From Plecoglossus altivelis (Eukaryota > Chordata > Actinopteri > Osmeriformes > Plecoglossidae), in assembly GCA_036571765.1 (NCBI GenBank), contig BROE01000007.1, forward strand, positions 3,790,642-3,854,641: a DNA stretch of 64,000 nt, written 5' to 3'. Positions within the stretch are counted from its first letter, which is position 1, and every line of letters starts with the position of its first letter. The position numbers and the translations under genes are program-made. The notes below the pieces were generated by a model, which saw only the letters and a program-made list of their open reading frames with translations, made no database searches and was not told where the DNA came from. This document shows positions 45,281 to 58,568 of the stretch, one piece after another.

Positions 45281-46089
45281 GTGAGAGACGTGGAAAAAAA
45301 AATGAAAAAGGTGAGAGGGAGAGAAAGAGAGGAAAAGGAGACTTGGAGAGTGAAAGAGGAAAGCGATAAAAGGAAGAACAGAGCGAGACTGAAAGAAGAC
45401 AGGCTCTCAGCTGTAGATAGCCACGTGCACCAATACACAACTGCTGCTATTCCCTGTGAGCAGTAAGAGATGTAAGCGTTGATATGTTAACTGGCAGCTA
45501 CATTTCACATGACTACATGTTGTTGTGAGTTCTTGCTACGCCAGTCCATAGAGAGTTAAAGTACATATTCCCAGTCGTATAGAACAACTCCAGATCCTTT
45601 CTCTCCCTGGACCTGAGGTATGTCAGTAGATGCCACCCACTGACCATACACAAACGTTACTCCCCCCTACACACTCACGCGCACACCCACGCGCAGAGAG
45701 AGCTAGACTACACAAACACACAAAGCTAGACTACACACGCAGTCAGCGGTCCAGAGCCCTTCTCTAATGACACACAGACAGGTGATAGGACAGCTGTCTA
45801 TGACTACGGCTGTGCCCCTGGGAAGTGTGTGTGTGTTGAGTGTGTGTGTGTGTGTGTGCGCGCGTGCGAGTATGGCTGCATGCGCGTTTGTGTATGCAGT
45901 GTATGTTTACCGTGGCAGGTCCCAGAGGGCCCTGTTCTGTGTCGGCCCCTGTAGTGCCGCACCTCTGGAGGTGTGGACAGCCGGGCCCTTCCTCTCTCAG
46001 GCTTCTCATGGGGCCGCCAGCTCCCTGCCTGGGGACCTGCCCCCCCCCCACACCCCCTCTGCAGACCTGCCAGTTCCCAACACAGCTAA

Positions 46090-46345
46090 AATACACACAC
46101 ATACACACACATACACACACATACACACGCATACATGCGCATACACACACACACACACACACATACATGGACATACTCACACATACACTCACATACATGC
46201 ACATACACGCACATACACGCACAGGCACATAGCTTCAAAAGCGCACACATCCATGCACACACAAACACGCGGGCATTAGCAATCATACACCCAAGCATGC
46301 AGACAAATAGATTCTTACACACACACACACACACACACGCTGAAC
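46090..46345. repeat. (CA)n/(CATA)n microsatellite cluster
   Basis: ACACATACACAC units with a pure CA run at about 46145-46162 and another at 46316-46338. Confidence 0.9.
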
Positions 46346-48217
46346 ACGTCTCAGTGAGGTGATGTTTAGAGACTTCCGGAACATTACAGTTTGATGGATA
46401 AGTTTAGCGTTGCTTTGCTCTGCGGACACGTGAGCTTGTGGGTGACAGAGGAGCAGCTGTTATCTCAGTACATGTGTCTGTTTCAGGAATAAGACCATTA
46501 GCGAGCCAGATAACGCCAACAAATGGATCTCCCTTTCTCCTTCTCCCTATCTATCTTCTATCTCTCTGTTTCTCTAACTGCGTGAGAGACACGCAGGGCA
46601 GCAGGGCAGGAGAGGGTTAGTGTGTGTTGTGTGTGTGTGTTGTATGTGTCTATGTGCTGCATGCCTGTATGCGTCTGCGAGTCTGTGTGTGTGAGAAAGA
46701 GTTTTTTGTGAGTGTGTGAATCTATTTGCCTGCATGCCTGTGCCTGAGTCTAAATCCATGCCTGTCTGTGTGAGCGTATGTGTGTGTGTGACCTTGTGTT
46801 TCAGGATTGGGCTATCTAATTATCCAGAACGTACTGCGCGGCAGGTCTTATCAGCCCTGTCTGTTACGGAGTAGAGCACAGAGCCTGTGGGGACGACAGG
46901 CCGGAATGCTCTGGAAGGACGATGCGGTTTGGTGACATGCAAGCTCGAAGGGGGGGGGTGTCTGAAGAGGGCGGGGGGGGGGGGGGTGTCAGAAGTGACA
47001 TCAGTGCAGGAGAGAGGCGCGAGGAGAGAGCGTGGGACGACTTGTATCTGGACCAGGTGCCCGGTTGTAGACGACCCGCGGCGCTCAGTCAGACATGGCT
47101 TTGAGATGGGGCTGATGTCAGCGTCACGGGGCGGCAATCACTGACGTTCGAACTACGTTGTGCAGCTGATCTTTGATATTCGGTCAATTATTATTGCTCA
47201 TTGTTTGCTTCGGTAAGCAAAAAAGATGAGAGCGATGAAGTGAACAGATACACCCCACCTCCCCAAAAAAATAAAAATGTAAAGGCTTTGAAGCAGTTGG
47301 TCACTTCGAGAATGCATAGGATGATTCATCTTACCCAAGCTACTCATTAGACATCCATAGGTCTTCCTCCATCACTCTTATCGGACCTATCCAACTAACC
47401 ATTAATCCCACTGGAATGCACTTGTGAACACCAGAGCGTATTAGCCGGCCAGTGATGTGCATTAAACCCAAGCTAACCTTGGGATAGAAACACGCCAAAC
47501 ACACATGCAGTCTCTCGTTCGCTTTAATGACATTTCCAGGCAGGTGGACGCAGCACCCGAACATCCCAGGCAAGGCACGCAAACAGAGGGGTTATCTGAG
47601 CAGCGCCGAGGTCCGAGTGGAAGAGAGGGCAGCAGACTCGACGTGATCCCTGTTGATCAGCGTGCTCTTCCCCGATAGGAATCTCCAGTGCGCCGGGGCC
47701 ACATTGGGAATCATCTCCATATAAAAGTTGGTATTCTGTTGTTTTTGCCTGTGCCGATTCCCATGGCGGCCAGCATGCCAGTCGAAGAAACATAAGCCGC
47801 TCCCACTACCACCCCCCAGCGCTTCCCCCGCCCCCCACAGATCGACTGGAGCGTCTGAAGACATGTTGTGCTTGGCTCCTGAGCAGGCGGCCTCGAAGAG
47901 GCGTCTGAAGAGGCAGACAGATACTGCCTGATGGACAGGGGGATGGACAGGGAGTCCAGAGTCTCAAGGAGTGGCGGGAGTGTGGGATGGGGGCGAGGGG
48001 GGGCTTTCATGTCTTCACCTCCAGCTGAGAGGGAGAGAGGATGCCCTGGCCTCTTGGGGTTTTTGGACTGGCTGAGAGGCTGAGAGCCAGGGTGGGAAAG
48101 ACAGACAGCGAGAGAGGGTGAAAGAGGGATAGGTAAAGAAAGGGAAAAGGAGGTTGGTCTCTGAGGTTATGGAGCAGAGCTTGCATCCATTCTGTCCTCA
48201 GGAGAGGTACATGTGAT

Positions 48218-48502
48218 TACAGTGATCTACACCAGCACCCAGCTATCACCTAACAGTGATCTACACCAGCACCCAGTTATTACCTAACAGTGATCGCACC
48301 AGCACCCAGCTATCACCTAACAGTGATCTACACCAGCATCCAGCTATCACCTAACAGTGATCTTCACCAGTATGCAGCTATCACCTAACAGTGATCGCAC
48401 CAGCACCCAGCTATCACCTAACAGTGATGTACATCAGCATCCAGCTATCACCTAACAGTGATCTATAACAGCACCCAGCTATCACCTAACAGTGATCTAC
48501 TT
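48218..48502. repeat. 33-34-base minisatellite
   Basis: Eight or so copies of a unit containing CAGTGATCTACACCAGCACC and CAGCTATCACCTAA. A shortened variant replaces CTACACC with CGCACC in two copies. Confidence 0.93.
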
Positions 48503-50348
48503 CACAGTCAAGGTAGTCTGCCCTGAGAACACACTGACCTCCATCACAAACCCACCAGCAGAAATCGTCAGAAAGGGTAGAAAGAGATTGCAAACCTGTC
48601 CACAACGTTCTGAGGTCTAGTCCCCTGAAGACAGGACCCACCAGTACCAACCCTGCCCACAACATGGGTTCTTCACTGTAGATGAAAGCCAACAATGTAT
48701 TCTTTGGTACCTTGGTCTGGCGATGGTGCCCTTATATGATTGATTTATGGTGCTTGCTACTGCCTCTGCAGGTTTGTGAGGAAAGCCAGTCGAGGCGAGC
48801 CTCCTCCCTCAATTCCTAACACTAGTTGTTGAGTGTTGCGCCTGTTCGTTGGAGAGATCGATCGGCTGTCTGTTCGCAGTGAAAGGTCCTTTTTCCAAGC
48901 CAGCTCTTGGCACTCCCGAGAAGAGTCTCTTGTGGAAAGAATGTGAGAAGAACGCTATCACTCGAAGCGGCGCCAGAGCCTCACAGCTAAGTCCTAGGGC
49001 CGGAGGAAAATAAAATGGACAATGGGAAACATAGCGAAGCAATTTTTTTATTCTCTCGCCGGGGCTCACAACCGAACGAGCAAAACAGCATCGTGAGACC
49101 GAACTACTTACGGCGTCAGGTTCTCGGCATAAATATTTCCATAGTCTCTCCTGTTCGCTCCGAGGGTTCACAAGAATCACATTTCCATTTTCTTGTCCTG
49201 AACCAAACGAAATTGGTGTTCTGCCTTCATCTGGCTTGTTGTGCTATTGATATCTTTATTTCCTGTAACTTGTTTTGATTTATTTTTCTCCGTAGCAACT
49301 GTTCACCTGTGACTTCGCAATAGGTTGGATTTGGAAAAGATTTTTTTCTAATAAAACGCCCGCTAATCATCACAGACCAACCCCCCGATGGACTGAGAAA
49401 ACGTACTTGTTCTGACCGGGCATGGTGTGCGGTTGGGCGCCAAGCTCCTCCAGATCGCCAGCTTCTACATACAAAAAAAATCCTATGAAGGGCTGTACCC
49501 AAACAATTCTACCATGGGCTACATTGTGGCCCTCCTGAAATGTATTGCTAATGTGGTTCCTTGTTTGGTTGCATCACCGCTCCCCGTGAGTGCAGATATG
49601 TGTGTTCGTCGTCTGTGTGTTCCCGCTGTGTGGTGCCCCTTTTAACTAAATGACATTGTGGGTTTGGTGACGTGGGAGCTAAAAGGTAAAACGCCGTTAA
49701 AGTGACTTTCTTTTTTTCTGTTCTTTTGTTTTTTTTTCTCGCCTCCCTGTCTTTTTCTTTCCGCTCCAACACATTGAAGGAATGTTTGAGGGTGAGGGGT
49801 TAAAAAGAGGAATGTTAGCACGGAATGATTTCAACCCCTCGCATTCAGTAGCTCGTTGTGCTGCATCCAAGTCTGAGGCCTTTTGTCGCGTATTTCTTTT
49901 CAGATTTCTACAATGACAATTATTTGTTTGCGCACCTCATTCATACATTACATGTTTCATAACTCGGATTATGCATCCCCTCAAACATCTCTCTGGTTCT
50001 GTACTAAACGAGCACCTGCGTTCAGGTGGAGGTGTTGCTTTTGAGCGAGGAACGAGCGGTTTCGGCCGGATTCTCTCATAAAACGGTTCGGTGTATCAGA
50101 CGGGTGATAAAAAAAATGGATTCTGGTGTGGAGATGCATAATGAGATGCACCAAGTTCGCCACAGAGGACCACTCAGGGTGACCACTGCTCTTATCGTGT
50201 CTGAGCCTTAAATAAGAGACACAAAGCCAACCAAGAGCCAGATCAAGGCGATTGAGGAGGATTTCCATCCGTGGCGCGACACTCGTATTTTCCAGTGCCG
50301 TTCACCTCAGCATCACACGGAATCGTCAGCTGACAAATCCAAGTAATC

Positions 50349-50351
<3 letters not shown>

Positions 50352-50387
<36 letters not shown>

Positions 50388-50560
50388 CTCTCCCTCACAC
50401 CCTCACTCTCTCTCTTTCTCACTCTTCCCCTTCCTCTCTTCCCCTTTCTCTCTCTCTCTCTCCCTCCCTCCCTCCCTCTCTCTCTCTATCCCTCTCCCTC
50501 ACACCCTCACTCTCTCTCTTTCTCACTCTTCCCCTTCCTCTCTTCCCCTTCTTCGTTTTC
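50352..50560. repeat. CT-rich array with an internal 103-base direct duplication
   Basis: The block beginning CTATCCCTCTCCCTCACACC near 50381 recurs about 103 bases later (near 50484), continuing through TCTTCCCCTTCCTCTCTTCC with almost no change. Confidence 0.85.
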
Positions 50561-53500
50561 GCTCCCTCCCTCACTTTCTCTCAATCTCTCTCCCTCGACT
50601 TCTCTCCCTCACATTCTCATTCTCTCTATCTCCCTTTTTCTTTCCCCTCTCCCATCCTCTCTCTTTTCCTCCTTCTTTGTCTCATTGGAATGTGGAACGG
50701 CTCCCTCCTTTCTGCGCTGAGCTGGATCAGGGGCGCATATAGTGTTTCTGTTTTCCTTTCGACAGAGAGGATTTCTCACCTTGGTCGAAAATTCTCCACC
50801 CAGAGCTCTTGTATCCACAATACAACACCTGCAAAAAGAAACTCTTCATTAGCCTTTGCCGCCCAGCGAAATGTGCGGTTTGAACGTCTTCCCTTTCCCA
50901 AACCGCGTGCACGCGGCAGCCCCAGGCGGAGAGAAAAAAAAAAGCTCTACTTCGTTCCAGTAGAACTGTGTGGGTTAGTTTCAGGTCACTGTGGCCCAGC
51001 GGGTCTGTTAATTGAGTTGCAGAGCGTTTTGTTTAATATGCCACCGTTAAAGGGCTAAAAATAAGCGGCTGGAAGAGATGACCTCATCTTTTCCGGCTAA
51101 GCGACGGAGTTTCGGAGGGCGATCTAATCCCACTCAGTGGTTATCTCCATGTCTTACAGCTGATGCCTGTATAACTGTACCGTGTTGCAGATAAGATCGA
51201 CGTCAATGTTGTTCTTAACAAACCGGTATTTGATCGAGTGATCCCACAACTGATCGGAGTCTCATCTGAGACCATGCTACATGCAATGTACGAGCTGTTA
51301 CATGAAAGACCACTTCAAACGCACATCTCCGTGTTTCTCTTTCTCTACGTCTCTCTCTCTCAATCTATCACTCTCTCTTGCTCTCTCTCTCTCTTGCCCA
51401 TTGACTCTCTCTCTTCCTCTCCCTCTTTCTCCCTCCCTCTGGTACTCCCATTCATTCTCTCTACCACTCCTGTCTCACTTGCTATCTCCATTTGTCTGTC
51501 TCGATTTTTCTCTTCCTTGTCTGCATGTTTGTGTGTGTGTGTAAGTGTGTGTGTGTGTGTGAGCATGTGTGTGATATTATGATTCACCTGCCCTGCCAGG
51601 CAGGCTAGCTCTAAGCTACTTTCAAGAGGGTTTCATAAGTGCGTCCATCGTGATCGATGGCTTGTGGAGCGATTCGGCTGGGTTAATTCTCTCACATTAC
51701 TGTTTGCGTTCCCACTTCATCAAACGGCTGAAGCCTATCCCATAATACTCCCATCTGATTGCTGCCTCTTAGTTGGCAGAAGCAGGGATGAATAATAACC
51801 TTCTATTAAGACTTATTTCACTTAGAATTTAGACATTACTCCAAAACAAAATCCAGGCAATACACTCCCTAAGCTTGACTGGAGGCAGCTATAAGTATGA
51901 TTATTAAACTACAAAGCCCGCATATTCGGCAAATGACTTCAGTGCTTCGAGTCTACGTATCTGAACAATACACATGAACACTCACTACCTGATTAATTGA
52001 GTCACTGCACACACGTAAAAAAACTCCACAAATCTGTTTTTGACACGAGAAAACCTTTTTTGCTGCGTTTTTTCTTCAACAGCGCCACGTTCCTGAGGCT
52101 GGTCGGGCCCAGAACGCCACCGCCAAGCTGGGGAGGCGTCTAACCCTGAAAGAGGTGTGAGGTGCTGAAGACCATCTGCTTTGTCAGGAGGGACCCGGGT
52201 GAGAGGGGGGGGGGGGGGGGTCGGGGGGTGATGAGAAATGGAACCAGTGACCTCATCTTCTAAATGAGTTGCCTGTGATCGAGGACAGGAGCCAGCCCTC
52301 TCCGCCACGGAACACAGCTGGGAGCCGAAGGGGTTAACCATCTCTCCGGGGTCTGCCATCTCTCCGGGGTCTGCCATCTCTCCGCACCACAACAGCAGCG
52401 GCCCTGTATTTATATTAGCTGCAAACCAATTTCAACTACACATACCAGATAGGTGAGCAGCCCGCTGGCGAGAAGGGAAGGCCCGAATAGTTCAAAGCTT
52501 ACAACCGAGAATCATCTACAAACGTCCAGTCAACATAGGAGCTGGCACGCGCACCAAGCAGAACATTTTTGCAACACAAGGTAAGGGTGTATTTATGTGT
52601 CTGACCTCAAAAGAGCGAGGTATACATTTCAATACGTTTTTTTTCTCGTTTTTTTTTTATTGTGGCGGAGCTAAATATGAAACCAATTACTACAAGTGCC
52701 TGCGTCAAGACTACAAACAACGTTTTTTGTTCTGGTGTTTCTTTACCACCGTGTTGCAATAAGCACATTTTCCCATTCCAAATATTATTATCCTTTTTTT
52801 TCATCCCTCTGTGGATAAGAAAAAAAAAAACCTGTTTACTGCCCGTGGTGGATTTTCTTTGCATCATCCGACTTGTCTTCTGCTCCGGGTCCGTGTTCAG
52901 AGGCGGGAGTCTGATGATGAATGAACATGTGAGTCGTTTCACGGTTGAATTAGGAGCTTGAAACAACAGCAGACAGCCACATTCCACCTGCTCCCTAATG
53001 AGAAAATGCTGGAGCGCCGCTGTTGCGTTTGCCTGCTAACCCGATCGTGATCTCCGTCGTGCGGTTTCTAAGGTTAGAAGATTAACGCGACGGCCAAGAC
53101 GCAATCCCGAATGGACTGTTTTTATCGTCGTGGGCGGTTCCAAACGTTTGGCTTTCTTCTCTGCTGTTCGCTCGCGTCTCAACTTGGTTGCCTGGTGTCC
53201 GCCGTCGCCCCTGAGGCGCGGCTATTTCAGACGATGAGGTTGATAGAGCTGGTTTCTCAAGCGTGTGACTTCTCCAACGTGCTACTCAAGCACATCCGTT
53301 CATCCAAAATAGCACGTAATCAGGTGGATGAATCGCAGTCGTCGACCCCTTTTAATACCGGCGATATGACTCATTCGAAACGAATCGTTCCACTCGCCCT
53401 CCATCTTAACGACGGCAGCTGAGAACAACGGGTGGATGAATCCCTTTGAATCGTATTCATCCCTCCCCTTCATGCCAGCGAGCAGAGGGGAGACCTTGAT

Positions 53501-54131
53501 CCACCCTGGATCTGCCGAAACCCTCAGTGATCAACTGATCTACTCAGCAGGTTTCGCCGGCCAATCAGCTCCAGATGCCGGTAATCTCACGGCGGCGGCA
53601 GCCACCAAATCAGCGTGGAATCCACATGAAAGGCGGGCAGGGGAGAGGGTGTGGTACGGAATGCTCTCCTGCGCCAGTAACAGGCTGGTTTACTGCAGGT
53701 GTTGGGGAGTGTTTCCAGCGCCAGAAAAGCCTCTCTCTCTCCAGAACCGCTACGCAAACTCCTCTTTATTTTTTTGCCAAATGTTAAAACCAAAAAAAAA
53801 CAAGAAAAAAAACGTTTGAAAAAACATTTTTCCAGATTTCTATCAGGTAAATCTGGGATCTGTTCTCTCATGAGACCCCTGTGAAGAATTACACTCTCGC
53901 TGAACCACCTAACAAATCGGTAACCGGAACGCTGGCCAATCAGCATGTTTGATGTGAGGCCAGTGAGATTTGATTGCACGTTCAGAGAAGCCTTGTGGAA
54001 GTCCCGCTCTCTGGTGCGCTTCAAGAGGTTGCACTTCACACAGTGTGAGATCCATTGATCAGGCCGAGGCAACCTCCACCTGTCGCAGCCATCTTGGGAA
54101 GCGACCAGCTACAGACGCAGCGCAGCTCTGC

Positions 54132-54205
54132 TGTAAGAGTAGGCCAGTGGTTTGAGCGTTAAACTACAGATCCCAATATTGCCAGTTCGACTCCTTGCTT
54201 TATTA
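54132..54205 (+). mobile_element. tRNA-derived SINE relic (fragment)
   Basis: An A-box-like GTAGGCCAGTGGTTTGAGCG precedes a B box AGTTCGACTCC at 54184-54194. The downstream body is not recognisable, so this is an old or truncated copy. Confidence 0.5.
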
Positions 54206-54659
54206 GTATCGGCTGACACTGTGATTAATTGTCTGCGTTCATTCAGGTGTGAAAGGTAGTTTAAGTGTTGACTGGAAATCTTTTTATTAAATCTAATAAT
54301 TGCATTTCATTCAATAAGTTATTTCTGAAATGTCAGCTGGCAGATCTGGCTCACTGACCTTTCCACTTATCTCATTCTTTTTGGATCGATTTTCTGCTCT
54401 CAATTTTCCTTTTTTTCTTCCTTTTTTTCTAAATGTACACTGTGTTTTTTTTTGAAGCGATGATTTCATCCCTCTGAGTGTTTACAGTTTGGCTCAGCAA
54501 CTGAACGAAGGCAGAGTCACACAGTCAACAGGAACTAACATGGCCACCGGCAGGACGAGACAGAAGATTTGACAAGCTTCATCGCAGAATAACTTAAACA
54601 CCAACACCAACATGAACATACTTGGAGAGGTCCTGCAAAGACCAAACTGAATGCCAGCA

Positions 54660-55090
54660 TAAACAGACACAGACTTAGACAGCATCTTCGCAGACTGACC
54701 TGAACATCAGCATGAACAGACACAGACTTAGACAGCATCTTCGCAGACTGACCTGAACATCAACATGAATAGAAACAGACTTAGACAGCTTCTTCGCAGA
54801 CTGACCTGAAGATCAACATGAACAGACACAGACTTAGACAGCATCTTCGCAGACTGACCTGAACATCAGCATGAACAGAAACAGACTTAGACAGCATCTT
54901 CGCAGACTGACCTGAACATCAGCATGAACAGAAACAGACTTAGACAGCTTCTTCGCAGACTGATCTGAACATTAGCATGAACAGAAACAGACTTAGACAG
55001 CTTCTTCGCAGATTGACCTGAACACAAACTTGAACAGAAACAGCCTTGGGAAACCTCGGAACAGACTAACCTGAACACAAACATGAAAGA
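54660..55090. repeat. 53-base minisatellite
   Basis: The block CTTAGACAGC recurs at 54674, 54727, 54780, 54833, 54886, 54939 and 54992, exactly 53 bases apart, with one diverged unit at about 55045. Each unit also contains TTCGCAGACTGACCTGAACA. Because 53 is not a multiple of three, the similar peptides seen on the minus strand change frame and do not form a repeat protein. Confidence 0.95.
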
Positions 55091-56886
55091 AAGACACGAA
55101 CGCCAGGTAGAGACAGAACAAAAGCCTCTTCAAAAGAGGTAACAGCCTGACCTGAACGCTGCAGGTCATCACAAAAACGCTCCTCCCCTCTACCATTGAC
55201 TGACATCTGAACGGTGGTAGCGACCAGCCCCTGGGGGCTGCGTCTGGCTGGGTGTGAGTGAGCCTTCTGAGGCTGGAAACATCCTGGAGCTCCATCCCAT
55301 ACGAGGAGTCTTACTTCACAGCACCACTCAGGGGGAAGCACGTTAGTTCTCAGGACGCTCACTCTGGCAGCAGGCCAGAGCACTACTGTGCTCACTTTAA
55401 CACACACACACACACGCACACTCAGACATGCAGACGCGCCCGCTCTCCAAGTGTGTGTGCAGAGATCCCTACGCGACACGCGCTCACACAGACACGGATG
55501 TGCACATACCCACAAACATCCCACCCCCCACCCCCACACACACACACACAAATGCACACGCTCTCCGACACACGCAGACACACACACTCACGCAGACATG
55601 TAGACAGACACACACACTCACGCATGCCCCCTGGGCAGATCAGCAGCTTGTGCGATGTGTTGCCCCGTGGCTGCTCTTAAGGAGCTATGTACTTCATGCC
55701 TTCATGCCTTGCTGCTGTTAAATAGGTGTGAGGATCGCAGTAGACAGCAGTAAAAACCAAGACGGCCTGTAAACGTCCAACAGCCACCAATCAAATTGGT
55801 CAACTGAATTCCTGCTCCACGTGTCAAATGCCTTTCGGCTAAACGGTTTCTGGAATGGTTTTTTTTTTTTTTTCTTCGACGAAGTAAGGATTAAGCCGTT
55901 ATCGCCGTGCGTGCTTGTGCAAATTCAAAAATAGGCGCTAAGTCCGCAGACGCGATTCGGAGACGGACGGCCAGTTTTTCTCGGCTCTGTTTTTGCCGTC
56001 GCCCCCTTTCTCAAGGTGGATGTGAAAGAGGAGGTGCGAGGAGAAGAGCGCCAAACGAGATAAGAAGAAAAGGGCACGTAACAAAAACGGCCGAAAGCCG
56101 AGGAGATTCCAACTCGTGCTCATCCGCCTCTTCAATTACTCTCATCCGCGCGCCGCGCATGACATCATGGAAAAACTGGAGCGGGCTCAGCGAGCGAAGT
56201 GGGAAACGTATTACTCTCACCGTTCGCAAGGACTCCGAGGGGAATACATCACTCTAAAAATACCAATTCATTTCAGCGGATTCCTCAAATATTTCTATCT
56301 TCAGCCCCTGTGATGCTAGTGGCATTTAAAGCTGGCTTGATTAGGGCTAAGAAGTTGAAAAGCAAGAGTGCAGGGGGTGCTTTGGAAAAGATTCAACCTC
56401 AGACCGTTTTAATAGAACTTTCAAAACTCGGCTGTTTTATCTGGCCAGGGGACCGACTTGGCAACGCCGGTTCGCATACTTACCTGTTTACCTGGTATGT
56501 ATGTATGTTGGCTATGATCATACAGCAAACTGACTGCGTGTTTGAAGAACGGTGTTATTGTAGACGACTAATCATAAGACTGAAGAATGTGCGACGGCAC
56601 TGAAAGTGAGTTTTGCATGTTTGATCGTTTGCTTTCGCGATCGACAGAGACAACGCTCTCCATCTTTGGGGAGCGCTTTAGGGCTTATCAGCAAGCAAAC
56701 AAACAGATTATCACAACGACCATACTGCCACAACGCGCTCGACTTCCTGAAACGGCCCGCGTTCCACACGGGACCACGCTACGCTCATAAGCAGCATAGA
56801 CGCAGACGTGGACACCGGAGCGAGCAACGTCAAATACAAGACGGCTGAAATGGGCGAGACAAGTGGAAGCCAGGAGGCAGACTCAC

Positions 56887-57052
56887 CGTTCCTGCAGGCT
56901 GCAGAGGGTTGTTCCTGGGACAGCAGGTTTCTCTGCCTCCTCTCCCCTCCTGGGTCCTCCTGGCTCTCCTCAGGATCCAGGTATCCAGGGCTGCGCCTGC
57001 TGTCTTCGGCGGGGGGGCGGCGAGGGGGCTTGGCGAATCTCACGGTGTTCAT
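56887..57052 (-). CDS. Candidate coding exon of unknown identity
   Basis: On the minus strand, an ATG at 57050-57052 in a good Kozak context (GTGGCCATGA) opens 55 codons starting MNTVRFAKPPRRPPAEDSRR. It ends AACG followed by a consensus GTGAGT donor at 56886-56881, leaving phase 1. The peptide is Pro/Arg/Glu-rich and looks disordered, and I do not recognise it. The frame stays open upstream to a possible TCTCACAG acceptor near 57100, so it could also be an internal exon. The phase matches that of myocd exon 1, so an alternative upstream first exon of myocd is possible, but a separate gene or a chance ORF is equally plausible. Confidence 0.2.
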
Positions 57053-57409
57053 GGCCACGGCCCGCTCGACGACACGTCGTCTCCGGGGGGTGGGGTCAGC
57101 TCCCCTGTGAGAATGACACGTCTGTCCCGGTCAAAGCTGGGCTGGTTGTGAGGTGACACCATCACACTCAGCCAGAGTCACTACTGACAACCGAACACTC
57201 AAAGGGTTTTTAAGAGTGAAACATCTCTCCCCCACCACCCCCCGTAGGTTGACGCCCCACGCGGCCTACCGCATAACTTACTGGCACCTCCGACACTCTT
57301 ATACGATTCCTGCCGGTTGCGCCTAGCGACGACTAATTCAAATCGAAGGGGGGTTGACATCACAAGATAAAGAGGACAATGGAAACACATTTGTCTGTTT
57401 GCGTGAAGA

Positions 57410-57490
57410 AGATCCCAGCGGTGGCGGAGCACTGACTCGCTGCCATGTTAGTGTTAGACGTTACGGGTTCCAGTCCCTTCTCCATTGTTT
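57410..57490 (+). mobile_element. Possible tRNA-like SINE fragment
   Basis: ACGTTACGGGTTCCAGTCCC contains a B-box-like GGTTCCAGTCC at 57466-57476. The A box is weak, so this is tentative. Confidence 0.3.
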
Positions 57491-58424
57491 CTGTTGGCTC
57501 GTAAGGAGCGTCCTATGCTTCCCCCTCGCTGCCCCTCTTCTCGCCCGATCCCGCCCCCCACCCCTCAGCCATCCCTATTTAAACTACCCCCAGTTACGCG
57601 GACACGCCCTCCACGCCACTCGGCCCCTCTTGTGCTGCTTTGCGCTATTACAGAGACTAAGACTGCTCTCAAGTCCGGCCTTTGAGTCTGCAATTCTTCT
57701 CTTCTCTATGGTCGCGTCCACATTCTCTAGTTTCATCTAAGAAGAGTTTTTGCACACACTGACCTTCTGCTCTACCAAGCGTTGCCACGCCTTATTTTAA
57801 ATTAGAGTAATATTTTTGTAACAACAGCAGAGATCTTGACTCGGAAGTTATAAAGCACCTTCCTGCCTCTTACGCACTTATGCTTCTTTATGTCATCAGA
57901 CCTAAAAAGCGTTCGGTCACTCCTCAACGCTTAAACCTGTTCCTTTTCTCTCATCTTTCCCACGATCTACCAATCGATTTATCGTAAAAATTATCGACAG
58001 ATGAATCGATTATAGAAATAATAGTTAGCTCACCCCTCTGCTTTGTCCCTCTCACTCCAGCCCGCCCAATCCATCCTATCACCCCTCCTCATCTCCATCA
58101 GCTGGTGAACAGCTCGCATATCCTCAAATCAACATTATTGCTTGCTTCCTGTTTACTAAACTAGTGCCACCCTTACACAACTCACTACCCATATTGACCC
58201 AAGGCCAAATCTTAGCCACACCCTCACCGACGCTCACACCTGCATGCGGCCATAAACTCACATCTGCTTCTCCCTCTCCCCACGCGTACCGCAAAAGAAC
58301 CACAGCCTCCCTCCACCCTCCTCTCTCCCCACAACCAATCCCTATCTGAGGCCTCTGCACACCTCTTCTCCTTCCCACAGTCATCAGACTCACCTCCTGC
58401 CCTCTCTCACTATCTCCACCAACA

Positions 58425-58568
58425 CCTCTCCTCCACCACCAGACCACCCCTGCCCTCCTCCTTCTCCACCACACCACCCCTCTCCTCCACCACACCACCC
58501 CTCTGCTCCTCCCTCTCCTCCACCACACCACCCCTCCAGTCCTCCCACTACGCCACACCACCCCTGCC
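58425..58568. repeat. CCACACCACCCCT-type tandem repeat
   Basis: Copies of TCCACCACACCACCCCTC separated by CTCCTCCCTC spacers occur four to five times. Confidence 0.8.

Larger units (their letters stand above)
35663..56880. other. Gene-poor region upstream of myocd
   Basis: I see no convincing coding exon in this 21-kb stretch. It is dominated by CT, GA and CA microsatellites, G runs and several minisatellites listed separately. All long ORFs here are low-complexity (Ser-Leu, Thr-His or Arg-Glu repeats) or lack any recognised domain. As the 5' flank of a developmental muscle regulator it may contain enhancers, but none can be located by reading alone. Confidence 0.6.

Noticed and set aside
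50252..51058. 268-codon plus-strand ORF
   Set aside because: Dominated by Ser-Leu-Pro from CT repeats, with no domain or splice support.
53111..53422. 103-codon ORF with a hydrophobic N-terminal segment
   Set aside because: The start resembles a signal peptide, but there is no family match, no obvious promoter or polyadenylation signal, and the flanks look like ordinary intergenic DNA.
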